The notes beneath the pieces were generated by a model that had not been told where the DNA came from, did not search any database, and saw only the letters and a list, made by a program, of their open reading frames with translations. A program made the position numbers and the translations under genes. DNA of 6,019 nucleotides from positions 1-6,019 of the forward strand of contig WJJU01000245.1 of the NCBI GenBank assembly GCA_014729595.1, read 5' to 3'. Position 1 is the first letter of the stretch. Every line of letters starts with the position of its first letter. Shown one piece after another: positions 1-6,019 of this stretch. The DNA comes from Chitinivibrionales bacterium (GTDB taxonomy: Bacteria; Fibrobacterota; Chitinivibrionia; Chitinivibrionales; WJMI01).

Positions 1-8
1 CGACACAA

Positions 9-1541
9 CTATTCCACAACAGTGATTGTTTTCCGAATACTTCCGTTCCCCGACGAAACGTCGACGACATAGGCGCCTTTGCCCTGCTTATCGAGCGAGG
101 CCTCTTGAACTTTGCCGGCACCGGTCATCTCAACTTCGGCAACGGTCTTCCCCATGGTCGTATAGACCCGCATGCGGGAATCGACGCCGGCGCCGCCACT
201 GCCGTGGTAAAGAATTTTACCCGACCGGTACGAAATTGACCCTTGACCGGTCGAGGGCGCCCGGGACCGACGCTTCAATACGGCGCCGCCGGGAGTACCG
301 TGGTACACAAAAGCCATGCCATTACAGAAATAGCCGGGAGCGACTACGGCAAAGTCATCCCCGCCGTCGCCGTTCACGTCGCCAATATAGGCAATGTACT
401 CGCCCAGACTCGACTCAAAGTAGTCGCTTTCGATGGTCTGAGACGGCGTACTCGAAGGTCCAGAGGTTGAGCCATGGTAGAGATTGACGCCGTCTGCGCC
501 ATGTCCCTCACTGTGACGCGTTGCGGCGACATCGACAAATCCGTCTCCATTATAGTCGCCCACCAAGGCTGCCCAGGGTATGTCCCAGGAGTAGTCTAGG
601 GTAAGTCCCGATGAAGATCCATACCCGATACAAGGCGCAAGGTGGGATTCGGGGTAGGCCAGGATCACGTCGTCGTATCCGTCCGCGTTCAGGTCCCCTC
701 CCCGGCGAAAGTACACACGCATAAGATCTTTCTTTGGAACATTGTACTGCTTTCTCCAGAACGGTGTTGAAGAAAGCCCCGATGGAGACCCGGTGTAGAG
801 CGCGACCACGGGGGCCGGTACCCGGGCATCATCGGTGTATCGATTAGTAAGGACAACATCTCCATAGCCGTTGCCGTTGACATCCCCGGCATATATGGCT
901 TCGTATCCCAAATGATCGCTGGGTGATATGCTCTGGGGGGTCGCTTCTATTCCTGAACTCGAGCCATAGTGCACCAACAATCTATAGTCGGTATGGCCGG
1001 CAACATAGGTGACCCGAATCAAGTCACTGAGCCCGTCGCCGTTGAGGTCTCCGAAATCGATCGGTGCTTTCTGCTGGACATTGACCAGCCTCATTCCCGA
1101 TATTTCCGAAAGGCCGGTCGATGAACCACGAAAAAATCGAAGGTCCTGTTCGTAGGTTGGGGCGTACCTGCCGTCGACTTCGCGGTACCAGCTCATGCAG
1201 AGATCCGAGTATTGGTCTCCATCAAGATTGATAAACCACCCGTCCCATATCTTTCCCTCGAAACTCTGAGCATAATCGTCAAGCAACCCATCTTCCGAGC
1301 CGTAGTAGATGTATGCCGTCCCTTCCGACTTTGTCGAGGGAGGCTCCCGCAGAACCCAGACATCGCCGTATCCGTCACCATTCACATCCCCCATGCCTTT
1401 CACCATCACCAAATGCTCGCCAATTCCGCTTTCGAAGGTATACCAGTCGGCCTCCGGTGTAGGGAAGGGAAGACGTCTGGAATGAACGGAAACAACACTG
1501 AATACAAGCGTCAGACACGCAATAGGCGCCAAGGAACGCAT
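9..1541 (-). CDS. Secreted FG-GAP/VCBS seven-motif beta-propeller protein with T9SS-like C-terminal sorting domain
   Basis: About 510 residues, apparently complete. Residues 1-21 form a signal peptide (Met-Arg start, hydrophobic core LTLVFSVVSV, small residues near VHS). Seven calcium-binding-loop motifs of the DxNxDGxxD kind follow at about residues 51-60, 105-113, 164-173, 219-228, 282-291, 328-337 and 387-396, spaced 46-63 residues apart. Several are followed by the Y-x-G-S-x-x-G-L strand typical of FG-GAP repeats. Seven motifs fit a complete seven-bladed integrin-alpha-like propeller. The last 75 or so residues leave the repeat pattern and read like a T9SS type A sorting domain (MRVYTTMGKTVAEV, then GKGAYVVDV, then KTITVVE). 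Inference: exported and attached to or released from the surface, with a binding or adhesive role; ligand unknown. The start at 1541 is preferred over the in-frame ATG at 1553, because GGAGGG lies 4 nt before it and nothing Shine-Dalgarno-like precedes 1553. It follows the DUF2341 gene by about 155 bp on the same strand. Confidence 0.85.
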   Translation of the reverse strand: MRSLAPIACLTLVFSVVSVHSRRLPFPTPEADWYTFESGIGEHLVMVKGMGDVNGDGYGDVWVLREPPSTKSEGTAYIYYGSEDGLLDDYAQSFEGKIWDGWFINLDGDQYSDLCMSWYREVDGRYAPTYEQDLRFFRGSSTGLSEISGMRLVNVQQKAPIDFGDLNGDGLSDLIRVTYVAGHTDYRLLVHYGSSSGIEATPQSISPSDHLGYEAIYAGDVNGNGYGDVVLTNRYTDDARVPAPVVALYTGSPSGLSSTPFWRKQYNVPKKDLMRVYFRRGGDLNADGYDDVILAYPESHLAPCIGYGSSSGLTLDYSWDIPWAALVGDYNGDGFVDVAATRHSEGHGADGVNLYHGSTSGPSSTPSQTIESDYFESSLGEYIAYIGDVNGDGGDDFAVVAPGYFCNGMAFVYHGTPGGAVLKRRSRAPSTGQGSISYRSGKILYHGSGGAGVDSRMRVYTTMGKTVAEVEMTGAGKVQEASLDKQGKGAYVVDVSSGNGSIRKTITVVE

Positions 1542-1545
1542 ACGA

Positions 1546-1551
1546 CCCTCC
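1546..1551 (-). promoter_or_regulatory. Shine-Dalgarno GGAGGG that decides the FG-GAP gene start
   Basis: GGAGGG on the minus strand, 4 nt before the ATG at 1541-1539. It overlaps the first codons of a longer reading that would begin at the ATG at 1553. The sequence before 1553 (CCCAAACAA) has no ribosome-binding site, so the shorter start is favoured. Confidence 0.6.
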
Positions 1552-1571
1552 ATTTGTTTGGGAAATCTCGA

Positions 1572-1583
1572 TTCTCCACTACC
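1572..1583. repeat. 12-bp direct repeat, copy 1 (TTCTCCACTACC on +)
   Basis: An exact 12-base match to 1675-1686, with start points 103 bp apart and in the same orientation. This copy lies just upstream of the FG-GAP gene start. The bases flanking the two copies differ. The function is unknown; it could be a paired protein-binding site or a chance repeat. Confidence 0.45.
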
Positions 1584-1641
1584 GACTCACCGTTTCTCGC
1601 CCGGTTCACACGACGGTATCATTTCTTCAATTGAAACCTAT

Positions 1642-1651
1642 CGGCCGGCCG
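1642..1651. repeat. 10-bp perfect palindrome CGGCCGGCCG in the intergenic gap
   Basis: A self-complementary CGGCCGGCCG between the DUF2341 and FG-GAP genes. It has no loop and no T-run on either side, so it is not a convincing intrinsic terminator. A protein-binding palindrome is possible but unsupported. Confidence 0.3.
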
Positions 1652-1674
1652 TTTTGATTCGACAAAATACCGTT

Positions 1675-1686
1675 TTCTCCACTACC
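1675..1686. repeat. 12-bp direct repeat, copy 2 (TTCTCCACTACC on +)
   Basis: The second exact copy of the repeat at 1572-1583. It lies 23 bp past the stop codon of the DUF2341 gene, so the two copies bracket most of the 155-bp gap. Confidence 0.45.
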
Positions 1687-1708
1687 TCGCCTTCCCGGAA
1701 ATAACACA

Positions 1709-3415
1709 CTACCTGAAAGTCACGACCGTTTGCCCCTCCCGCTGAGTTTCGTATGCCAGCCGTATCCATGCCGAACCGCGAGCCACATGAGCGCAGCGCA
1801 ATTCGTCAAGCTTGGCTCTGTCCCCCCGAATCCTTATTCCCTCATCATTATAGAACAGACTTGCAAGTGGCGTGTCCCCGTGGAGCGTGTCGGTCAGGTG
1901 TATCGCACCATCAACCATAAAGACCAGCTTCCCGGTTGCTCTATTCGCAATTAGTGCATGATGGTGCCATCTATCCTCATTGTCCGTTAGGGGGACCTCG
2001 ACCGCGGAGTAGGTTTCGGTAGAATCGGTATAGCGGAGAAGGGCGCGCTGATTTATTTCATTGAAATATGCGGTTTGAAATCGGTACGCTGATCCCTGAA
2101 CAGTCATTTTAGGGGCGACATCGCCGACCACACCCTTCTTCCAGAATGAAATGCTGAAGGACCCTCGGGCGAAGATAAGTGCCTCATTGTATTCTTGGAC
2201 CGAAATATTTGCGTATGTGGGTACGGAATCCAGTAAAGCCCCTGACCCGGAGACGCCCGAGGTGATGGAAGGTCTAACGATAGGTGAAGGTATACCGTGA
2301 TGCCCGAACGGTGTGGCATCCTCAAACAGGGGTGAATCCGAAGCTTCGTTTGCTCGAATGTGCCATACAAGTGTATGGCCGAAAGAGCTGTCAAACACCG
2401 CCCGAGGGCTTGAAAAATTATATATCCCATCCGGGCCGCCCCAATGCATGGTGATCGATTGGGTATCATTGTTGCCCCGAATGGTGTCTACAAGGACCCA
2501 CACAACGGCCGTCCCCGCCTTGCCGTCCCATGTATCGATTTCATAGCGGAGCTTTGTTCCATCCGGTTTGCTGAATCTGATATCCCTACCACCTTCAGCA
2601 ACCTCAGAGAAATCGAGGTCACCGGGACCAATGCGAACCAGCAGCGGAAAGCTGTGAACATCATCGTGCACATCCGCGCCGGCGGTGGTGGTATTTATGC
2701 GTAATCCGCGGTGGTGACGCCACTGGGAGTAGTCTTCTTCATTGAATCGCAAAATGTCTAGGCTTTCGACCGTGCTGGTTGTGCCCGATAAAAGAAACGG
2801 TGTCCGGACGGTGGCCACATTTTGAGGGGTGGCGGTTGACCAGACAGCGATTGTGTAGGATCCCTCAGGTAGGTTGGTGAACTGATACCTTCCCGTCGCT
2901 GAGTCGATAGCGACGATTCGTTCCAAACCGTAGATTGATACGAATGTCTCCCCGGGTGGTGCGGAGGTTCTAATCTTGCCAACAATTGAAGACACCGGTC
3001 TGAGCACTAAGGTACCCAAGTCAGACGTATCCGTTTTCACATCCAGCGCAAATCGTGACAGTACGGCAAGTGTTCCCTTTTCGGCGACTTCCAGAGAGTA
3101 CTCGCCCGGCTCAATTTCGTGCAAGGTTATGGACCCTTGGCTGTTCGTTACCGTATCAGCAATACTTGCCTCGTAGAAAAGGGGCGAGGGTTGAGTTGCG
3201 ATGTAGTCGGCAGGGCGAAGACGCGCGCGGGCCGCGGCCGCGGGACGACCGTCTGAATAGACTATTTTAGCCCTCACAATGCCGTTGGTGGTTTCCGAAC
3301 CCCAGCCGGAATTGACGGATGTATCAGAAGTGCACGACAGTTGGAACAGCGATGCGGCAAGCATGACGTACGTGAGGCGGGCAATGTGCCCATATTGGAT
3401 GAACCATTCGCTCAC
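1709..3415 (-). CDS. Predicted surface lipoprotein with carboxypeptidase-regulatory-like, DUF2341 and LamG-like domains
   Basis: 568 residues, complete, starting at GTG (3415-3413). Residues 1-28 form a hydrophobic export signal ending in LFQLSC. The cysteine suggests a lipoprotein, but Gln at -3 makes the lipobox imperfect. Two beta-sandwich segments of the carboxypeptidase-regulatory type follow, at about 44-138 (with LRPADY and EPGEYSLE) and 142-220 (with GRYQFTNLPEGSYTIAV). Residues 252-327 match DUF2341 (FPLLVRI, GRDIRF, YEIDTW, VVWVLV, MHWG). Residues 340-545 read as a concanavalin A/LamG-like domain (SFSISFWKK, RWHHHALI, FMVDG, DELRCA). The tail WIRLAYETQREGQTVV is typical of Fibrobacterota DUF2341/LamG proteins. 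The start overlaps the stop of the TIGR02147 gene by 4 bp (GTGA) and has a good GGAGG, so the two are probably translationally coupled. Inference: a cell-surface binding protein, perhaps for carbohydrate; no catalytic domain was seen. Confidence 0.87.
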   Translation of the reverse strand: MSEWFIQYGHIARLTYVMLAASLFQLSCTSDTSVNSGWGSETTNGIVRAKIVYSDGRPAAAARARLRPADYIATQPSPLFYEASIADTVTNSQGSITLHEIEPGEYSLEVAEKGTLAVLSRFALDVKTDTSDLGTLVLRPVSSIVGKIRTSAPPGETFVSIYGLERIVAIDSATGRYQFTNLPEGSYTIAVWSTATPQNVATVRTPFLLSGTTSTVESLDILRFNEEDYSQWRHHRGLRINTTTAGADVHDDVHSFPLLVRIGPGDLDFSEVAEGGRDIRFSKPDGTKLRYEIDTWDGKAGTAVVWVLVDTIRGNNDTQSITMHWGGPDGIYNFSSPRAVFDSSFGHTLVWHIRANEASDSPLFEDATPFGHHGIPSPIVRPSITSGVSGSGALLDSVPTYANISVQEYNEALIFARGSFSISFWKKGVVGDVAPKMTVQGSAYRFQTAYFNEINQRALLRYTDSTETYSAVEVPLTDNEDRWHHHALIANRATGKLVFMVDGAIHLTDTLHGDTPLASLFYNDEGIRIRGDRAKLDELRCAHVARGSAWIRLAYETQREGQTVVTFR

Positions 3416-4239
3416 GATTTGCCTCCAGCGCTTTTGGTGAGGGGAAACAATTGGATATTAAGTTGGTACACTCGATCGGCGCCGGTACTGTTTTCCGCGA
3501 TCCGAAGCAGGGACTTCCGATAATCCGCGGTCAATGATGCGATCTCCGCCATGTCATCGCCGGATACGACAAAGGATACCGTAGAAATATTTCTCTCTCT
3601 TTTGGGAAGATCATCGAGTGCCTTCAATGCCAATTGGATGGTTTGCCGCTGAAACTCACCAATAGCGGCGGCATGCCATTTATCGCCGGTTGTTAACAGA
3701 TCGTGCACCGGCTTCAGGTATCCCCGGGCATCCTTGTCAATAACACCAAGCCTTTTTAGAAGTGCAATGCTTTTGCGGGCCTGAGACACCGTGATTGAAG
3801 GTATGAGCAGGCGCGCCAACATGGCATAGTCATCGGTGAAATCGATGACGGTCAATAATCCACAAAGAGCGGAGTGGTACCAAGATTGGTAGAATTCGGC
3901 CATTTTGGCGGGCATGCGGAAGGTTTCGACGTTTTGCATGGCACTGAGTCGGTTAAAAAGGCGATTGATCTCAGCATCTTTCTTTGCCTTACCGAAAGCG
4001 ACAAGTGTTCGAAAGTATTCAGCCTCTTTGCCCTGAAACCCGAAATAGGCAACGGCGTTCTCCGTAACCTTTTGTGATATGTGACGCTCGAAGTTTAAAA
4101 CCTTCACCAAATTTCCCGGATCGAGCCCCAAACGCCCGGCGAGGTGGCGTAGCGAAAGATGGGGAGACCGTTTTTTTCGCTCCTCAAGTTGGTCATGGAG
4201 GTATTTGCGATAGTCAGTGTAGGTCAGTAGATCGCTCAT
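3412..4239 (-). CDS. TIGR02147 family predicted DNA-binding regulator (DUF4423-like)
   Basis: 275 residues, complete and close to the usual family length. The N-terminus (LLTYTDYRKYLHDQLEE) is the typical family opening. Residues 29-56 form an XRE-like helix-turn-helix (LSLRHLAGRLGL, then NLVKVLNFERHIS). Residues 62-85 carry the family stretch with KEAEYFRTLVAFGKAK. Residues 148-178 look like a second winged-helix segment (SQARKSIALLKRLGVI, ending GYLKP). The C-terminus has the family signature VYQLNIQLFPLTK at 257-269. No membrane segment or kinase motif is present, so a cytoplasmic transcription factor is expected. Family knowledge: TIGR02147 is a paralogous family best known from Fibrobacter, with no well-established function. 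Neighbour: the stop codon overlaps the GTG of the surface protein gene, so the two are very probably co-transcribed. Inference: it controls its own cassette. No clear Shine-Dalgarno precedes the ATG (TTTCCTTACT), so initiation may be weak or leader-dependent. Confidence 0.9.
   Translation of the reverse strand: MSDLLTYTDYRKYLHDQLEERKKRSPHLSLRHLAGRLGLDPGNLVKVLNFERHISQKVTENAVAYFGFQGKEAEYFRTLVAFGKAKKDAEINRLFNRLSAMQNVETFRMPAKMAEFYQSWYHSALCGLLTVIDFTDDYAMLARLLIPSITVSQARKSIALLKRLGVIDKDARGYLKPVHDLLTTGDKWHAAAIGEFQRQTIQLALKALDDLPKRERNISTVSFVVSGDDMAEIASLTADYRKSLLRIAENSTGADRVYQLNIQLFPLTKSAGGKS
3422..3426 (-). promoter_or_regulatory. Shine-Dalgarno GGAGG for the GTG-started DUF2341 gene
   Basis: GGAGG lies 6 nt upstream of the GTG at 3415, inside the last codons of the TIGR02147 gene. 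It supports the GTG start and coupled translation across the 4-bp overlap. Confidence 0.7.
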
Positions 4240-4294
4240 AGTAAGGAAATATATTCCCCGGCGTTATAATCAGCAAGATATTTTTATCAGCTTC

Positions 4295-4305
4295 TGACAA
4301 CACTT
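4295..4305. repeat. 11-bp direct repeat, copy 1 (TGACAACACTT on +)
   Basis: An exact match to 4359-4369, start points 64 bp apart and same orientation, upstream of the regulator gene. Near-integral helical spacing (about six turns) would suit a pair of operator half-sites. This is inference only. Confidence 0.4.
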
Positions 4306-4358
4306 AAGCGGTTATCTTTTGCAGTTGGCGTATTCGAGGATTGGCGGGTGATTGTATT

Positions 4359-4369
4359 TGACAACACTT
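4359..4369. repeat. 11-bp direct repeat, copy 2 (TGACAACACTT on +)
   Basis: The second exact copy of the repeat at 4295-4305. The base before it makes TTGACA on the plus strand, but there is no plus-strand gene downstream, so it is listed as a repeat and not as a -35 element. Confidence 0.4.
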
Positions 4370-4442
4370 TCTCGCATCCTTGTCCTCTAATACGTTCCCT
4401 CAGCGTTCCCGGCCCCGGGACGTGCCTCAGTTTCATGGAACT

Positions 4443-5070
4443 TCAGGCAGAGACGTAGCATAGGAAAACCGACGTGCTCGGACTCCCCGCCGCGGTAAAT
4501 TTCTCGACATCTTCGAGCGACCAGTCGAATTCGGAGGAGAGCCCCGATGGAGAGCCGTAGTACACCAATAGATGATTGCTTAGCTTGCCGTTCTCGAAAA
4601 CGACATCCTCATACCCGTCACCATTGACATCTCCGGCATTGTGGGGCCGTGGTGCGCCCCACTCGAGGTCCGCAAAGGATTCCCCCCAGGATATTGAACT
4701 GTCCGCCTCCGATAATCAACCGGTAGCCGGTGCTCGAGGCGGTGAGCGTTGGTATCGTGCTGTCGGCGCCCCGTGAGCACACCACCGATGTCATTACGGC
4801 GGCACTTCAGTTGTCGTTGATTTCCAATGAATACGCTTCCGGCTCCACATTCGTCATGGTGAAGCATCCCCGGGAATCCGTAACGGCATCGATAATCGAC
4901 AGGCGCCATTCTCGATGCATGACCGCTTCGGCGGGAAGATAGTCCGCGGGTCGAAGGCGTACCGCCGGCGAACCATCGGCATACACCGCGGTACCGACAA
5001 TGCCGTTTGTCGTTGACGATTCGGTGTCCGTAGTGGTGGATGGTATGAATCTAAAATGGAAGAGAGAGGC
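4443..5070 (-). pseudogene. Decayed surface-protein gene: lipoprotein-type N-terminal domain joined to an FG-GAP propeller fragment
   Basis: One minus-strand frame from about 5070 to 4810 gives SSTTNGIVG, VRLRPADY and VEPEAYSLEI. These align in order with SETTNGIV, ARLRPADY and IEPGEYSLEV near the N-terminus of the intact surface protein at 1709-3415. An in-frame TGA (4809-4807) falls where that protein has Gly, and similarity seems to continue past it (AVM against AVL). The frame then reads STGYRLIIGGGQFNILG up to a six-G run (4687-4682). Removing one G lets it continue as ESFADLEWGAP, then NAGDVNGDGYEDVVF and LLVYYGSPSGLSS, which is a standard FG-GAP blade. It ends at a TGA at 4445-4443. 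There is no ATG, GTG or TTG at the expected start: the frame opens at a TAG inside the ABC gene's end, and the signal peptide region (SASLFHFRFIP) has lost its cysteine. With these lesions it cannot make a full product. Whether the two halves were one gene or were joined by deletion is unknown. Confidence 0.75.
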
Positions 5071-5074
5071 AGAG

Positions 5075-6019
5075 TCAACTGAGTACGTGAATCGCCTTGG
5101 GCGGCAAGGATATCTTAATAGACTCCCCCGGCCTGTGCTCTAAGGGTTGATCGATGGGAACAAAGAGGACTATTCGTTCGCCGACGTCGACTTCCAGGCG
5201 CCGGTAGAATCCTCGGTCGCCGATATCGATGATCGTGGCACTCAGACTATTGGGGGTTTCCTCGCTCTCGGTAAGCTTCACGTGCTCGGGCCGGATTACG
5301 AATTCGATCGGTCCGGTAAAAATACCGGATACGCCGATACGTCCGCCCGCGAATTCTACCGTACTGGAACTATCATCGTTCTGAGACGCTTTTCCCTCAA
5401 ATACATTTTCGCTCCTGAAAAAGCGGGCGACATAGCGGTCGCACGGCCGCCTGAGAAGGTCACCCATAGTCCCTTTCTGCCGGAGTTTACCGTTATCCAA
5501 AACGGCGGCCCAATCCGAGACGGCGAGCGCTTCCTCGAGGTTGTGACTAATGTGAAGCGTGGTAATTTTAAGCTCTCGTTGAATTCGGCGCAGATCACGG
5601 CAAACACGCTCGCGCAAGCCTTCATCAAGCGCGCTGACAGGTTCATCCAGCAGCAAAAGCTTCGGCTGCACCGCCAAAGCCCGAGCCAAAGCAACACGCT
5701 GCTGCTCCCCGCCGGACAACGTGGCGGGCCAGCGTTTCAGAAGGTGACCAATCTCCAGCAGCTCCAAAATCCAATCGATCTTTTTGCGTGCTTGAGAATG
5801 GCTCCAGCCTTGCGTTTGTAAACCAAAAACAATATTGGCCTCAACGGTCTTAAGCGGAAAAAGAAGATAATCCTGCGGTACGTAGCCAACATTGCGGGCG
5901 CGCGGATCAAGGCTCGTGATATCCACATCGCCTAAGATGGCGCTCCCGCATTTCGTTGGACGCAAGCCGCAGATAGTTTCGACCAGAACCGATTTACCGC
6001 AGCCGGGAGGACCGAGAAG
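5075..6019 (-). CDS. ABC importer ATP-binding protein, molybdate/tungstate/sulfate type (5' end outside window)
   Basis: 314 codons are visible and the frame is open to the window edge, so about 30-40 N-terminal residues are missing. The TTG at 5965 is an internal Leu, not the start. Counting from the edge, Walker A is GPPGCGKS (3-10) and the Q-loop is GYVPQD (Q49). The signature is LSGGEQQ (101-107), followed by Walker B LLLLDEP (121-127), D-loop SALDE (129-133) and switch histidine H159 in HISHN. All catalytic motifs are present. Residues 200-314 form the regulatory C-terminus, with RSENVFEG, VIRPEHV and a TOBE-like segment ending in LPPKAIHVLS. Family knowledge: this layout belongs to the importers of oxyanions and related small solutes (ModC, WtpC, CysA, PotA). 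The ITSLDPRARNVGYVPQDY region and the short TOBE tail look most like the molybdate/tungstate members, but substrate cannot be fixed without the permease and binding protein, expected upstream beyond the window. Its tail abuts the decayed gene with no visible terminator. Confidence 0.9.
   Translation of the reverse strand, partial: LLGPPGCGKSVLVETICGLRPTKCGSAILGDVDITSLDPRARNVGYVPQDYLLFPLKTVEANIVFGLQTQGWSHSQARKKIDWILELLEIGHLLKRWPATLSGGEQQRVALARALAVQPKLLLLDEPVSALDEGLRERVCRDLRRIQRELKITTLHISHNLEEALAVSDWAAVLDNGKLRQKGTMGDLLRRPCDRYVARFFRSENVFEGKASQNDDSSSTVEFAGGRIGVSGIFTGPIEFVIRPEHVKLTESEETPNSLSATIIDIGDRGFYRRLEVDVGERIVLFVPIDQPLEHRPGESIKISLPPKAIHVLS

Larger units (their letters stand above)
4240..4442 (-). 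promoter_or_regulatory. Leader and probable promoter region of the regulator cassette
   Basis: About 200 bp with no recognisable coding sequence, upstream of the TIGR02147 gene. It is AT-rich next to the gene. A TATAAC hexamer at 4268-4263 on the minus strand could be a -10 element about 24 nt before the ATG, but no good -35 lies at the right distance. The direct repeat at 4295-4305 and 4359-4369 falls here. A 6-bp-arm palindrome (TCCCGG-CC-CCGGGA, 4407-4420) lacks a T-run. A promoter is expected from context, but its exact position is not shown. Confidence 0.35.

Noticed and set aside
26..487. Plus-strand open frame of 153 codons
   Set aside because: The product is a very arginine-rich sequence with no domain, antisense to the FG-GAP gene; a compositional shadow.
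4358..4391. TTGACA followed by an AT-containing stretch, plus-strand promoter candidate
   Set aside because: There is no fitting -10 at 16-18 bp and no plus-strand gene downstream. The hexamer is part of a direct repeat.
4407..4420. TCCCGG-CC-CCGGGA inverted repeat as a terminator
   Set aside because: The loop is only 2 nt and no T-run follows on either strand.
4580..4909. Minus-strand open frame with ATG start inside the decayed region
   Set aside because: It is in a different frame from both recognisable halves of the remnant, and its translation has no family features.
4854..5078. Minus-strand open frame of 74 codons after the ABC gene
   Set aside because: Out of frame with the lipoprotein-like homology at the same place; low-complexity Pro/Arg product.
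5147..5821. Long plus-strand open frame (224 codons)
   Set aside because: It lies antisense to the ABC ATPase, whose full set of catalytic motifs is clear. The plus-strand translation shows no recognisable domain and is a shadow of the real gene.
5963..5965. TTG as start codon of the ABC ATPase
   Set aside because: The frame stays open to the window edge and encodes Walker A upstream of it, so this codon is internal.

Overview
The window suggests a member of the Fibrobacterota (Fibrobacter/Chitinivibrio-like lineages). Three things point that way. There is a TIGR02147-type DNA-binding protein, a family known mainly as a large paralogous set in Fibrobacter. It is coupled to a lipoprotein-like DUF2341/LamG surface protein. 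Next comes a secreted FG-GAP propeller whose C-terminus looks like a type IX secretion (T9SS) sorting domain. The assignment rests on family knowledge and reading the sequence; no search was run.

All recognisable genes lie on the minus strand. In transcription order (right to left) they are as follows. (1) 6019-5075: the 3' part of an ABC transporter ATPase of the molybdate/tungstate/sulfate/polyamine importer type, entering from beyond the window with its Walker A motif at the edge. (2) About 5070-4443: no intact gene, but a decayed coding region. Its first half matches the N-terminal domain of the lipoprotein downstream, and its second half is an FG-GAP/VCBS propeller fragment. It has no start codon, one in-frame TGA and a frameshift at a six-G run. 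(3) 4442-4240: a non-coding leader with an 11-bp direct repeat. (4) 4239-3412: the TIGR02147 regulator. (5) 3415-1709: the surface protein, whose GTG start overlaps the regulator's stop and which has its own GGAGG. (6) 1708-1554: a 155-bp gap with a 12-bp direct repeat. (7) 1541-9: the seven-motif FG-GAP protein.

Genes 4 to 6 look like one cassette: a cytoplasmic DNA-binding protein, a cell-surface carbohydrate- or ligand-binding-type protein, and a secreted beta-propeller. The decayed stretch just upstream carries pieces of the same two surface protein types in the same order and orientation. It is best read as the wreck of a related gene or second cassette. The ABC ATPase seems functionally unrelated to the cassette. 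No RNA genes, insertion sequences, CRISPR arrays or convincing terminators were seen.
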